64,000 bases of DNA from Petralouisia muris (GCF_004793545.1 NZ_SRYA01000002.1:1-64000), one strand, 5' to 3'; shown: positions 8,854 through 18,362, counted from the stretch's first letter. Notes: a model not told the origin generated them from the letters alone. Numbers and translations: made by a program.

Positions 8854-8886
8854 GAGGATATAATAAATACGATTGGAGAGAACAAT

Positions 8887-10467
8887 ATGAAAGGAAATCG
8901 TGCAGTATTATATCTAAGGCTAAGCAAAGAAGACGCTGATAAAATCAGTAAGGGAGATGATAGCGCAAGCATTAAAAATCAAAGGCTTTTATTAACGGAT
9001 TATGCTTTGACACATAATTTTAAGATTGTTAAAGTGTATTCGGATGATGATGAAAGCGGGCTATATGATGACCGTCCAGATTTTGAAAAAATGATGATTG
9101 ATGCAAAGCTGAATGAGTTTGACATTATCATTGCAAAAACCCAATCAAGATTTTCCAGGAACATGGAACATATTGAAAGATATCTACACCATGATTTACC
9201 GAATCTGGGAATCAGATTTATTGGTGTTGTAGATGGTGTTGATACAGATAATGAAGAAAACAAGAAAAGCAGACAGATTAATGGACTTGTAAATGAATGG
9301 TATTGTGAAGACTTGTCTAAAAACATCCGTAGTTCTTTTAAGGCAAAAATGAAGAATGGGCAGTTTTTAGGTTCTTCTTGTCCATATGGGTATAAAAAAG
9401 ATCCACAAAACCATAATCATTTGGTTATAGATGAATATGCAGCAAAAATTGTAAGAAGAATTTATAAATTATATTTATCTGGATATGGCAAAGCAAAAAT
9501 AGGTTCTATATTATCTTCGGAAGGGGTATTGATACCAACTTTGTATAAAAGAGAGGTATTGGGCGAGAATTATCATAATTCCAGAGCGTTGGAAACAACG
9601 AAGAATTGGTCGTATCAAACAATCCATACTATACTAAATAATGAGACATATATAGGAAATTTAATTCAGAATAAAGTAAATACTTTATCCTATAAGGATA
9701 AAAAGAAGAAAATGCTTCCAAAAGAAAAATGGATTATTGTAGAAAATACCCATGAGCCGATTATAGATTCAGAAGTTTTTGAAATGGTAAAGAAATTACA
9801 GAAGACGCGTACTAGAAGCGTTGGTTCCATGGAAAAGAATGGAATTTTTTCTGGTCTAATTTATTGTGCAGATTGTAAACATGCAATGTCAAGAAAGTAT
9901 GCAAGACGTGGAAGCAAGGGGTTTATAGGTTATATTTGCAAAACATATAAGACACAGGGAAAGGTATTTTGTGATAGTCACACCGTAAACATAGAGGATT
10001 TAGAGGAAGCAGTGTTATTTTCTATAAAAAATGAAGCAAAAAAGATTCTGAAAGAGGAAGATATAGATGAACTAAAAAAGATGGAGGTTTATAATGATAG
10101 CAGGGAATGTTATGAAATGCAGTTGGAAAGCATTCAGAAAAGACTTGATAAAATAGAGAAATTCAAAAGAAAAACATATGACAATTTTATGGAAGATTTA
10201 ATTTCAAAAGAAGAGTATCTTACATATATTGCTGAGTATGATGATGAAATTAAAGAATTGCAGAAGCAGAAAGATGTGCTTGTTGGGAAATCGGATTTAC
10301 AGCAGGAGTTAAATACCCAATATGATGAATGGGTGGAAGCATTTAAAAATTATATCAATATTAGAAAACTAACAAGAGATATGGTTTTAGAACTGATTGA
10401 CAGAATAGAAGTAAATAGAGACGGGTCTATTATAATCTATTATAAATTTCAAAATCCATATGATTAG
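8887..10467 (+). CDS. large serine recombinase (phage integrase)
   Basis: This 526-residue site-specific recombinase integrates and excises the element. The N-terminal resolvase domain (about 1-150) has the nucleophile Ser13 in YLRLSKED and the DxxSRFSRN-type motif (KTQSRFSRN, about 80-88). The recombinase domain follows (about 160-290, SCPYGYKK), then a zinc ribbon with Cys at about 327, 330, 351 and 361 (CADCKHAM; ICKTYK; FCDSH), then a coiled coil at about 385-470. The ribosome site is GGAGAG upstream of 8887. The gene is more A+T-rich than the tape-measure gene. It ends about 20 nt from the host junction, as is normal for an integrase next to its attachment site. Confidence 0.93.
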   Translation: MKGNRAVLYLRLSKEDADKISKGDDSASIKNQRLLLTDYALTHNFKIVKVYSDDDESGLYDDRPDFEKMMIDAKLNEFDIIIAKTQSRFSRNMEHIERYLHHDLPNLGIRFIGVVDGVDTDNEENKKSRQINGLVNEWYCEDLSKNIRSSFKAKMKNGQFLGSSCPYGYKKDPQNHNHLVIDEYAAKIVRRIYKLYLSGYGKAKIGSILSSEGVLIPTLYKREVLGENYHNSRALETTKNWSYQTIHTILNNETYIGNLIQNKVNTLSYKDKKKKMLPKEKWIIVENTHEPIIDSEVFEMVKKLQKTRTRSVGSMEKNGIFSGLIYCADCKHAMSRKYARRGSKGFIGYICKTYKTQGKVFCDSHTVNIEDLEEAVLFSIKNEAKKILKEEDIDELKKMEVYNDSRECYEMQLESIQKRLDKIEKFKRKTYDNFMEDLISKEEYLTYIAEYDDEIKELQKQKDVLVGKSDLQQELNTQYDEWVEAFKNYINIRKLTRDMVLELIDRIEVNRDGSIIIYYKFQNPYD

Positions 10468-10880
10468 TGTCTACTATATATAAATGCTACACAGGCGTCA
10501 TTGGCGCTTGCAACGGAAATGCATTTCAGCATGGTTTCCACCGTCTGGGTTTCTCCAGGTTCTAAGAAAACCTGGGACCCGCCCATGCTGGCAGCATATT
10601 CTGATACGGTGACGGTATCTTCCAAAGATATTTTTCCTTCTTCCAAAGCGTCAAAAATCAGAATCATAGTCATGATTTTCGTAATGCTGGCAGGGTGAAG
10701 TGAAGTATGTGCATCCTTTTCATAAATAATCTGGCCGGTAGAGGCTTCCATTAATGCCACAGAAGGAGCGGAAACTGTGACTTCTTCTGCGGGAGGCTGC
10801 TCCGCGGGCGCTTCTGAAGTAGGAAGCAGGGAGGAAATCAGCAAACACGCAGATAAGAAAATAGACAGTATACAATGCAT
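10464..10880 (-). pseudogene. 5' fragment of D-alanyl-D-alanine carboxypeptidase (dacF-like), cut by prophage
   Basis: The intact enzyme trims pentapeptide side chains of peptidoglycan outside the membrane. The start at 10880 is supported by GGAGG 7 nt upstream. Residues 1-24 form a signal peptide (MHCILSIFLSACLLISSLL). The penicillin-binding fold begins at about residue 40, with the catalytic SxxK motif as SITK (HPASITKIMTM). The SxN-motif region (SVASANDACVA) is reached, then the frame is lost at the phage junction. The KTG motif and C-terminal domain are missing. The fragment can no longer be active as a full enzyme unless the phage excises. It diverges from the metallophosphoesterase at 11018. 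Confidence 0.85.
10468..10495. other. prophage attachment junction (att) inside a host dacF-like gene
   Basis: Just after the recombinase stop the sequence changes to the reverse complement of a D-Ala-D-Ala carboxypeptidase gene, in the middle of the conserved ASANDACVA motif. Beyond the codons for ACVA the frame runs into phage DNA (FIYSRH, then stop). The crossover therefore lies around 10480-10490 (GCTACACAGG on the + strand). The matching half-site and the rest of the gene must lie to the left of the window. Confidence 0.7.
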
Positions 10881-11017
10881 ATCAGAACCTCCATATGTTA
10901 TATAACAGTTTAAGCGGAATGCTTGTATGATATGCCCGGTTTTTATGAAGTTTCTCAAGTCCGGGCGGCAGGAAATATCAGGAAGGAAACCAGACAGAAT
11001 CAGAAAGGTAAAAATTA

Positions 11018-11881
11018 ATGAAAATTATATTTTTTATATTGATAATCGTTCTTTGCTATATTTTGTGGCAAAAGTGGGAATTGACGAAGTTTGAGATAAC
11101 AGAATACAGAATTTTCTCACCTAAGATAAAGAAAAGGGCCTCCACGGCAGTGATTTCAGATTTGCATGGATTTTCATATGGAAAAGAAAATGAGAAGTTA
11201 TTGCAAAAAGTAAAGAAAATAAATCCTGATATAATTTTAATACCGGGAGATATGCTGGTGTCAAAATACAGCGATACCTATGAGACCGCCTTGAAAACGC
11301 TGCAGGATTTGGCGAAGCTTGCTCCGGTGTATTACAGTTACGGAAACCACGAGAGCAGGCTGAATGATCCAGAGAGAATCAACCACCCCTTATTTCTGAA
11401 ATATCTCGCCAAGGTAAAGGAAGCTGGAGTCATTGTGATGCGGACTGAAAGCAGGGAAATTTCCCTGGGGGAGAATCCGGTGCAGCTTTCTGCCCTGGAG
11501 TTAGAGTTAGATTATTACGAAAAGGGCAGGGCTGTTCCCTTGGAATCAGATTATCTGGATAAACATCTTCCTACTAAACAGGAAGGAATGTTTCAGATTC
11601 TTCTTGCCCATAATCCGGCTTATGCCCAGGAATATATTCAATGGGGAGCAGATGTAACATTCTGCGGCCATAATCATGGAGGGTTGGTTCGGATTCCCGG
11701 AATTGGGAGCGTGATATCCCCGCAGTTTACCTGGTTTCCCAAGTACGATGCGGGAGATTATGAACAGGAGGGCAGACATGTGATTGTCAGCCGGGGAATG
11801 GGAACCCATACCTTTCATATACGGATTTTTAACCGGGCGGAGCTGTTGGCGGTAACGTTTTTACCGGAAAATAAGAAGTGA
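11018..11881 (+). CDS. membrane-anchored metallophosphoesterase (YkuE-like)
   Basis: A calcineurin-like phosphoesterase of 287 residues. Residues 3-17 form one N-terminal membrane anchor (IIFFILIIVLCYILW), placing the catalytic domain at the membrane. All metal-binding motifs are present: DLHG (DxH), PGDM (GD), YGNHES (GNHE) and FCGHNHGG (GHxH). This set matches the family that includes Bacillus YkuE and other envelope phosphoesterases; the substrate is not visible. AAAGG lies about 9 nt before the ATG. The gene stands alone, divergent from the broken dacF. Confidence 0.85.
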   Translation: MKIIFFILIIVLCYILWQKWELTKFEITEYRIFSPKIKKRASTAVISDLHGFSYGKENEKLLQKVKKINPDIILIPGDMLVSKYSDTYETALKTLQDLAKLAPVYYSYGNHESRLNDPERINHPLFLKYLAKVKEAGVIVMRTESREISLGENPVQLSALELELDYYEKGRAVPLESDYLDKHLPTKQEGMFQILLAHNPAYAQEYIQWGADVTFCGHNHGGLVRIPGIGSVISPQFTWFPKYDAGDYEQEGRHVIVSRGMGTHTFHIRIFNRAELLAVTFLPENKK

Positions 11882-12124
11882 GAACTATTTTTCATCCATA
11901 TAGTAATATTTCCGATACAAATGCCCTTTGGATAAAGCCGAAGCTTGGAACAATGGGATTTTTCTGCAAATTAATCAGCTGCTGACAAAATTTCCCTTGA
12001 AAAAAACAGAGGATACAGGTAGAATAGGTAACAGTGCTGTTTAAATAGTCGGATACCGTTTCAGGGATTTTGGCTCATAAAAACAATGGGCGAACAAAAC
12101 CTGCTGGTGGGAGGGAAAAATAGT

Positions 12125-12886
12125 ATGGATTTAACTGTGAAACTTCAGGTTTTTGAAGGGCCTTTGGATTTGCTATTGCATTTGCTGGAAAAGAATAAAG
12201 TGAATATTTATGATATTCCCATCGTGGAGATTACCAATCAGTATATGGACTATATCAACGAAATGCAGCGGCAGGATTTGAATGTGGTCAGTGAATTTCT
12301 GGTAATGGCGGCTACGCTTCTTGACATTAAGTCCAGGATGCTGCTTCCCAAGGAAGAAACGGAGGAAGAAGAGGAAGATCCCAGGGCGGAGCTGGTACAG
12401 AAGTTGCTAGAATATAAGATGTACAAATGCATGTCTTATGAATTAAAGGACAGGCAGGTGGATGCAGAAAAAGTCCTCTTTAAGATGCCAACCATACCGG
12501 AAGAGGTCAGGAAATATGAAGAGCCGGTGGATTTGCAGGAATTAATGTCAGATGTTACATTGAAAAAACTTAATGCCATTTTTCGTTCCATAATGAGAAA
12601 ACAGGAAGACAAGATTGACCCCATTCGTTCCAGATTCGGCAAAATCGAAAAAGAAGAAGTGTCATTAGAGGAGCGGATGTCATATTTAGAAGAGTATGCG
12701 CTGAACCACAGACAGTTCAGCTTTCGGGGGCTTTTAGAGGCACAGAGCAGCAAAATGGAAGTGATTGTGACGTTTTTATCGGTTCTGGAACTGATGAAAA
12801 CAGGAAAAATACATATTTTACAGGAACATATTTTTGATGATATAATGATTTATTCCAATCAGGAAAACAGCCAGGTGCCGGCGTAA
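12125..12886 (+). CDS. scpA: segregation and condensation protein A
   Basis: ScpA is the kleisin that bridges SMC heads together with ScpB and compacts the nucleoid. The start at 12125 is preferred over 12086 because GGGAGG lies about 10 nt upstream and the family begins with the motif seen here (KLQVFEGPLDLLLHLLEKN). The acidic stretch EEEEEDPRAELVQKLLEYK and the C-terminal winged-helix part are present. The length of 253 residues is normal. It is followed after 14 nt by scpB, the usual pair. Confidence 0.95.
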   Translation: MDLTVKLQVFEGPLDLLLHLLEKNKVNIYDIPIVEITNQYMDYINEMQRQDLNVVSEFLVMAATLLDIKSRMLLPKEETEEEEEDPRAELVQKLLEYKMYKCMSYELKDRQVDAEKVLFKMPTIPEEVRKYEEPVDLQELMSDVTLKKLNAIFRSIMRKQEDKIDPIRSRFGKIEKEEVSLEERMSYLEEYALNHRQFSFRGLLEAQSSKMEVIVTFLSVLELMKTGKIHILQEHIFDDIMIYSNQENSQVPA

Positions 12887-12900
12887 GGAGTCAGGTCAGT

Positions 12901-13470
12901 ATGAAAAGGGAAAAATGTGAGGCAATAATAGAAGGAATTCTGTTTGCTATGGGAGAGTCCGTAGAGATTTCAAGGCTGGCAGAGGTTTTGGAAATAACGC
13001 AGGAAGAAGTCAGGGATATTTTACAAAATATGAGGAAACGGTATCAGTCAAAGAACCGGGGAATTGAAATTATGGAAATTGAAGATGCGGTTCAGATGTG
13101 TACTAAGAAAGAAATGTATGAATATCTGATTAAGATTGCAAAACAGCCCAAGCGTCATGTGCTGACAGACGTGCTTTTGGAAACCTTATCCATTATTGCC
13201 TATAAACAGCCAATCACCAGGCTGGAGGTGGAAAAAATCAGAGGGGTAAGCTGTGCCCATGCCATTAATAAGCTGGTGGAATATAACTTAGTCTGTGAAT
13301 TGGGAAGACTGGACGCCCCGGGCAGGCCTTTGTTGTTTGGAACTACAGAAGATTTCTTAAGGAGCTTCGGGGTTCAGTCCATTGAAGAACTCCCGGTACT
13401 GAACCAGGAGCAGTTGGAAGAGTTTAAACAGCAGGCAGAAGAAGAAATGCATCTGAAATTAGATGTCTGA
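12901..13470 (+). CDS. scpB: segregation and condensation protein B
   Basis: The 189-residue partner of ScpA has two winged-helix domains. The N-terminal unit starts at residue 3 (EKCEAIIEGILFAMGE). The conserved segment LSIIAYKQPITRLEVEKIRGV and the later GRPLLFGTTEDFL mark the second domain. AAGGAG precedes the ATG by about 10 nt. The scpAB transcript is closed by the hairpin at 13515-13556. Confidence 0.95.
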   Translation: MKREKCEAIIEGILFAMGESVEISRLAEVLEITQEEVRDILQNMRKRYQSKNRGIEIMEIEDAVQMCTKKEMYEYLIKIAKQPKRHVLTDVLLETLSIIAYKQPITRLEVEKIRGVSCAHAINKLVEYNLVCELGRLDAPGRPLLFGTTEDFLRSFGVQSIEELPVLNQEQLEEFKQQAEEEMHLKLDV

Positions 13471-13514
13471 CTTTTCATCTTGATATTCAATATCACAGAG
13501 AGAGCATATCCTTT

Positions 13515-13556
13515 AAAAAGCCGTTACATGGTTAAATGACCACGCAACGGCTTTTT
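13515..13556. terminator. bidirectional terminator between scpB and the LUD-domain gene
   Basis: AAAAAGCCGTT (13515-13525) is the exact complement of AACGGCTTTTT (13546-13556). It lies between two convergent genes and has A-runs and T-runs on the proper sides for both strands. Confidence 0.85.
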
Positions 13557-13568
13557 CATAATTAAAAT

Positions 13569-14207
13569 TTAATACCCCAGAGCTTCCCCGATTAAAATAA
13601 CCTTAATTCGATTTTGGGGTGTGCTTCTTCTGGTAATGACCGTATGGGAACAGATGCAGTCCGGACTTAGGCAGTCAGAACATAATCCGGTAGCGGCGCA
13701 GGGCGTGTTCCGGTTCAGGCGGTTGGCGTTCAGCGGAGAAGCCACATTTTTCACCCGGGAAACCGCTTCCTCCAGTGTGGGACTTACTTTGTTCATGCCG
13801 GCCAGGATAATCACATGTTCTGGTCCGTAAATCAAAGCTGCCAAACGGTTTCCTGTGCCGTCGATGTTCACCAGTTCCCCGTCTGCTGTGATGGCGTTGC
13901 TGCTCATAAAGTAGTAGTCTGCATGTAATGATTTGTGGTAAATTTCTTTTATCTCTTCCGGTGAGCCTGCTTTGCTCCGATCTAACAGTGTGATGTCGCT
14001 GCGCTGTTTCAGGGCATCAGCCATCCCGGAGTCTGTAAATGTCATAGAGCCGCCGAAGGATACAGTGCTGCCGGCAGGCACCAGTTTGGAGGCAAGTGTT
14101 ACGGCTTCTTGGGCAGTTTTACAGTAATGGCATTCAAAATGCCGCCGTTCCAGATTTTTCATGGTAACTTTTGCTAGATTTTCGTAATAGGTTTCTGCAG
14201 GTGTCAT
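13569..14207 (-). CDS. LUD-domain protein (lactate-utilisation LutC/YkgG-like)
   Basis: This 212-residue protein matches the LUD (DUF162) fold, shown by SKLVPAGSTVSFGGSMT near residues 40-60, the DYYFMSSNAIT segment and NIDGTGNRLAALIYGPEHVI. A C-terminal Cys-rich stretch (about 172-188: CAATGLCSDC, then CIC) may bind a metal or Fe-S centre. LutC works with LutA/LutB in L-lactate oxidation. No lutAB is next to it, so the role as a stand-alone protein, common in Clostridia, is unclear. AAAGGAGC lies upstream of the ATG at 14207. Confidence 0.8.
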   Translation of the reverse strand: MTPAETYYENLAKVTMKNLERRHFECHYCKTAQEAVTLASKLVPAGSTVSFGGSMTFTDSGMADALKQRSDITLLDRSKAGSPEEIKEIYHKSLHADYYFMSSNAITADGELVNIDGTGNRLAALIYGPEHVIILAGMNKVSPTLEEAVSRVKNVASPLNANRLNRNTPCAATGLCSDCLSPDCICSHTVITRRSTPQNRIKVILIGEALGY

Positions 14208-14403
14208 AAATTTGCTCCTTTCGTAGATAAAGTTGTCATATTTCTTATACCGATGTTATTATGTAAGGAGTGGCTGTATTCTTTCCTATTATAAAATATC
14301 AGATTCTGTGCGTCAATTTTATTGTGGAAATTATCTTGAGAATATGTTGGCAAAAGACTATAATAAGGAACATAGGAAGGATTGAGTGGCTTTTCCAAAA
14401 GAT

Positions 14404-14431
14404 TTGAAAAAAATACCAATTGTGTTATAAT
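14404..14431 (+). promoter_or_regulatory. promoter of the ABC exporter
   Basis: TTGAAA (14404-14409) and TATAAT (14426-14431) are spaced by 16 nt, 78 nt upstream of the start codon at 14509. The 300-nt gap 14208-14508 holds nothing else that I recognise. Confidence 0.6.
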
Positions 14432-14508
14432 ATGCCCTGTGGATGAAAATATGTGTCAGAACTCATCCGCAGAAAAACAGTAAAAAATTTTCAGGAAAGG
14501 GGATTTTA

Positions 14509-16245
14509 ATGGAACAAAAATTAAAAAAGCTGGTCTCCTATTACAAGCCCTACCTGCCCTTATTTCTTGCAGACATGTTTTTTGCGATTTTGGGTGCAGG
14601 GGTGACATTAGTAATTCCTTTGATTGTGCGCTATATTACAAATCATGTAATTACAATGGAAGCAGATGCGGCGCTCCATAAGCTTACTGGGCTGGCAGTT
14701 TTGATGCTGGCGCTGGTTGCGGTGGAGTGTTTCTGCAATTATTTTATTTCCAACTATGGCCATGTGATGGGAGCGAAGATTGAGTATGACATGCGGGCGG
14801 AGATTTTCGGTCATTACCAGAAGCTGTCATTTTCTTTCTTTAATAACCAAAAGGTAGGGCAGCTGATGTCCAGAATCACCAGTGATTTGTTTGATATCAG
14901 CGAGCTTTTGCATCATGGACCGGAGGATCTGGTGATTTCTGTCATTAAGATTGTAGGTTCCTTCATTATTTTGCTGAATATTGATGTGAAGCTGACCATA
15001 ATAGCCTTTGCCTTTGTGCCCATTATGCTGGTGTATGCGATGTACTTCAATACCAGGATGAAGCGGGCCTTCAAGCGCAACCGGGTGAAAATAGCGGAAA
15101 TCAACAGCCAGATCGAGGATAATTTGTCCGGCATTCGGGTGGTAAAATCCTTTGCCAATGAAGAGGTGGAGCTGGACAAATTCGAAGAGGGTAACCAGGG
15201 ATTTCTGGCTGCCAAAAAGAACAGCTATATTTATATGGCTGGATATCATTCAGGCCTCGGCGCGCTGACCACATTGATTACTATTGTGGTGCTGGTGGCA
15301 GGAGCCGTACTGATTACTGGAGAACAGGTGAATGTGACGGATTTGATTACGTTTCTTCTGTATATCAACACCTTTACAGAACCGGTGAAAAAACTGATTA
15401 ACTTTACCGAACAGTTTCAGAACGGCTATACCGGGTATGAGCGTTTTATGGAGATGATGGCGATCAATCCGGATATTGCAGACAAGCCGGAGGCGATGGA
15501 ATTAAAAAATGTCAAAGGGGATATCTCTTTTGAAAATGTATCCTTCCATTACGAAGAAAATGCGGAAACAGTGTTAAATCACATCAATCTGGAGGTGGAA
15601 GCAGGTTCCTATATGGCTCTGGTAGGTTCTTCCGGAGCAGGGAAAAGCACTCTTTGCAGCCTGATTCCACGGTTTTATGATGTGACAGATGGCGCGGTGA
15701 AAATTGACGGGCAGGACATCCGGGATGTAACGTTAAAGAGCCTGCGCAGCCAAATTGGCATTGTGCAGCAGGACGTGTATTTGTTTGTGGGAACTGTGAT
15801 GGATAATATTCGCTATGGCAGGCCAGGCGCCACCCGGGAAGAAGCAGTGGAGGCTGCCAAACGCGCCAATGCCCATGAATTTATTATGGCGCTTCCAGAC
15901 GGATATGACACCGATATCGGGCAGCGGGGCGTGAAGCTTTCCGGCGGGCAGAAGCAGAGATTGTCCATTGCACGGGTATTTTTGAAAAATCCGCCCATAC
16001 TGATCTTTGACGAGGCCACTTCAGCTTTAGATAACGAAAGTGAAAAAGTTGTGCAGGAATCTTTGGAAAAATTGGCGAAAAACCGTACCACCTTTGTGAT
16101 TGCCCACCGCCTGTCCACCATACGGAACGCCCAGAAGATTCTGGTGCTGACGGACAGCGGAATCGAAGAGGAAGGGTCCCACAAGGAATTATTGGAAAAA
16201 GAGGGCATCTATGCAAAGCTTTACAGTATGCAGTTTGCCGGATAG
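14509..16245 (+). CDS. ABC exporter, fused membrane and ATPase domains
   Basis: A 578-residue half-transporter that works as a dimer. The start is at 14509 (GGAAAGGGG 6 nt before); the in-frame ATG at 14443 lacks a site. Six membrane helices lie in residues about 15-310 (for example FLADMFFAILGAGVTLVIP). The nucleotide-binding domain at about 340-578 has Walker A GSSGAGKST, Q-loop VQQDVYLF, signature LSGGQ, Walker B ILIFDEATSALD and the switch AHRLST. All are intact. It belongs to the MsbA/LmrA-type multidrug or lipid exporter group; the substrate cannot be told. It is a single gene, so a homodimer is likely. Confidence 0.92.
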   Translation: MEQKLKKLVSYYKPYLPLFLADMFFAILGAGVTLVIPLIVRYITNHVITMEADAALHKLTGLAVLMLALVAVECFCNYFISNYGHVMGAKIEYDMRAEIFGHYQKLSFSFFNNQKVGQLMSRITSDLFDISELLHHGPEDLVISVIKIVGSFIILLNIDVKLTIIAFAFVPIMLVYAMYFNTRMKRAFKRNRVKIAEINSQIEDNLSGIRVVKSFANEEVELDKFEEGNQGFLAAKKNSYIYMAGYHSGLGALTTLITIVVLVAGAVLITGEQVNVTDLITFLLYINTFTEPVKKLINFTEQFQNGYTGYERFMEMMAINPDIADKPEAMELKNVKGDISFENVSFHYEENAETVLNHINLEVEAGSYMALVGSSGAGKSTLCSLIPRFYDVTDGAVKIDGQDIRDVTLKSLRSQIGIVQQDVYLFVGTVMDNIRYGRPGATREEAVEAAKRANAHEFIMALPDGYDTDIGQRGVKLSGGQKQRLSIARVFLKNPPILIFDEATSALDNESEKVVQESLEKLAKNRTTFVIAHRLSTIRNAQKILVLTDSGIEEEGSHKELLEKEGIYAKLYSMQFAG

Positions 16246-16306
16246 AAAAAACAAAGAAGAAGGCAGAATGCGGCTTTTGGCGTGCAGTCAGCCGGATAGG
16301 AGATTT

Positions 16307-17221
16307 ATGGAAATCGAATTTAAGAAAATCGGACTGGAAGACCGGGAGCTTATTGACAGATATCTGAATCAGAAAAGATACCGAAGCTGTGAATTGATTT
16401 TCCCAAATATTTACCTTTGGAGCCGGAAATATCCAACAGAGTTTGCCGTTGTGGAGGACGCTTTAGTATTTCGGGGAACTTTGGAGAATGGTGAGCCAAG
16501 CATTACATTTCCGGCAGGGGAACCGGCGCAGATCCGCAGATCTATGGATGTGATGCTGGAATGGTTTCACAGTGAGCAGAAAGAATTTCACATGCATCTG
16601 GTGCAGGAGCAGGAATTTGAACTGCTGCAGCAGTGGTATCCGGGAAAATTCCAGATTGCGTATGACAGAGATTCTGCTGATTATGTCTATGAGACGGAAA
16701 AGCTTACCACTCTGGCCGGGAAAAAGCTTCATGGGAAGCGGAACCATATCAACAAATTCAAAGAGAATTATCCGGAATGGGTTTATGAGCCTGTCACTGG
16801 TGAAAATGTGGAGGAATGCTTTCAAATGGCTTTAAAATGGCGGACGGAAGCAGAATGTGACCAGGACGAAGAAAAGCGGGCGGAGATGTGCGTGACGTTA
16901 AATGCGCTGCGCCTGTTTGAAGAATTGAGACTGAAGGGCGGACTGCTTCGGACAGAGCCCAAAGGAGAAATTGTTGCATTTACCATTGGAGAGCCTTTAA
17001 ATCCGGATACTTTTGTGGTGCATATTGAAAAAGCCTTTGCACATGTTCAGGGGGCTTATCCCATGATAAACCAGCAGTTTGTGACCCATGAAGCGCAGGA
17101 GTATCAGTATGTGAACCGGGAAGAGGATACCGGGGCAGAAGGGCTTCGGAAAGCGAAATTGTCTTACCGTCCGGTATTTCTGGTGGAAAAGGGCATGGTG
17201 ACCTGTGGAAAAGAATCATAA
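16307..17221 (+). CDS. DUF2156 protein (lysyl-phosphatidylglycerol synthase C-terminal-like)
   Basis: A 304-residue protein related to the aminoacyl-transferase (GNAT-like) domain of MprF, but without the membrane flippase part. Family features seen: FPNIYLWSRKY near residue 30, GKKLHGKRNHINKF at about 138-151, and VVHIEKAFAHVQGAYPMINQQF near 240. The start at 16307 has GGAG 5 nt upstream. It follows the ABC exporter by 61 nt and overlaps the upstream leader of the next gene, so it may be cotranscribed. The substrate is unknown. It is common in Lachnospiraceae and usually annotated only as DUF2156. Confidence 0.82.
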   Translation: MEIEFKKIGLEDRELIDRYLNQKRYRSCELIFPNIYLWSRKYPTEFAVVEDALVFRGTLENGEPSITFPAGEPAQIRRSMDVMLEWFHSEQKEFHMHLVQEQEFELLQQWYPGKFQIAYDRDSADYVYETEKLTTLAGKKLHGKRNHINKFKENYPEWVYEPVTGENVEECFQMALKWRTEAECDQDEEKRAEMCVTLNALRLFEELRLKGGLLRTEPKGEIVAFTIGEPLNPDTFVVHIEKAFAHVQGAYPMINQQFVTHEAQEYQYVNREEDTGAEGLRKAKLSYRPVFLVEKGMVTCGKES

Positions 17222-17270
17222 CGGAAACCGGCAGCCCAGGCATGATAGAAGAAAAATGGAGGGAAAATCA

Positions 17271-18362
17271 ATGACAAAGATTGATATTATTTCAGGATTT
17301 TTAGGAGCAGGGAAGACCACCTTTATCAAAAAAATGTTAGAGGATGTATTTCAGGGAGAAAAAATTGTTTTAATTGAAAATGAATTTGGAGAAATCGGCA
17401 TTGACGGCGGTTTTTTAAAGGATTCCGGCATTGAAATCAGCGAATTAAATTCCGGCTGTATCTGTTGTTCCCTGGTGGGGGATTTTGGAAAGAATCTGCG
17501 GGAGGTGATGGAACGGTTTCATCCGGACCGGATTCTCATTGAGCCTTCCGGCGTAGGAAAGCTTTCTGATGTGATGAAATCTGTGCAGGAGGTGGAACAG
17601 GAAAACGAAGTGAAATTAAACGGGCGGATTACCGTGGTAAATACTGCCAAAGCCACCAAGCAGATGAAGGCGTTTGGAGAATTTTTCAATAATCAGATTG
17701 AATACGCCACTGTAGTTGTGTTAAGCCGTACCCAGAATGTGAAGCCGGAGCAGACAGAACTGGTCGTGAAAGCAATTCGGGAGAAAAATCCGGACGCCGC
17801 TGTGATTACCACCCCCTGGGATGACATTGACGGCAAACAGATTTATAAAGTGATCGAGCAGCAGAAATCACTGGAAGAAGAGCTGATGGAAGAACATAAA
17901 AAGCATCATGAGGAGCATGGGCACTGCCACGAGCATGGTCATCATCACGAAGAGCATGAACACTGCCACGAGCATGGTCATCATCACGAAGAGCATGAAC
18001 ACTGCCATGAACATCATCACCATGATCATGGGCCGGACTGTACTTGCGGCTGTCACGATCATGATCACCATCATCACCACCACGCAGATGAAATATTTAC
18101 AAGCTGGGGGAAAGAAACTCCGCATGTATTCACCAAAGAAGTGATTGAACATGCCATGAAAGTATTTTGTGATACAGAAGATTACGGCACAATTCTGCGG
18201 GCGAAAGGCATGGTTCCAACAGAAGACGGCACATGGATTTATTTTGACATGGTTGACGGGGAATATGAGCTTAGAACCGGAGAAGCAGATTATACCGGGC
18301 GGCTCTGCGTGATTGGAACAGATATCCGGGAGGAAAAGTTGGCGGAATTGTTTGGAATATAG
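17271..18362 (+). CDS. COG0523 GTPase metallochaperone with long His/Cys metal-binding tract
   Basis: A CobW/YjiA/ZNG-type GTPase of 363 residues. The start at 17271 follows GGAGGG. Walker A is GFLGAGKTT (residues 8-16). The family metal motif CxCC is present as SGCICCSL (about 63-68). Residues about 205-275 are almost entirely His, Glu and Cys (HEEHGHCHEHGHHHEE type), including a 13-residue unit encoded by a perfect 39-nt tandem duplication. The CobW C-terminal domain then follows. Members with such tracts are linked to Zn or Ni supply. The metal is not provable here. It is followed by another COG0523 gene. Confidence 0.9.
   Translation: MTKIDIISGFLGAGKTTFIKKMLEDVFQGEKIVLIENEFGEIGIDGGFLKDSGIEISELNSGCICCSLVGDFGKNLREVMERFHPDRILIEPSGVGKLSDVMKSVQEVEQENEVKLNGRITVVNTAKATKQMKAFGEFFNNQIEYATVVVLSRTQNVKPEQTELVVKAIREKNPDAAVITTPWDDIDGKQIYKVIEQQKSLEEELMEEHKKHHEEHGHCHEHGHHHEEHEHCHEHGHHHEEHEHCHEHHHHDHGPDCTCGCHDHDHHHHHHADEIFTSWGKETPHVFTKEVIEHAMKVFCDTEDYGTILRAKGMVPTEDGTWIYFDMVDGEYELRTGEADYTGRLCVIGTDIREEKLAELFGI
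17935..18012 (+). repeat. 39-nt tandem repeat encoding His-rich units
   Basis: Two copies of a 39-nt unit beginning GAGCATGGTCATCATCACGA follow each other in frame, differing at the last base of the second copy. A partial copy precedes them. Each unit adds 13 residues with seven His and one Cys, and the tract could vary in length by slippage. Confidence 0.75.

Noticed and set aside
14204-14419. 71-codon leftward frame before the ABC exporter
   Set aside because: No ribosome site, odd composition, and it covers the exporter promoter region.
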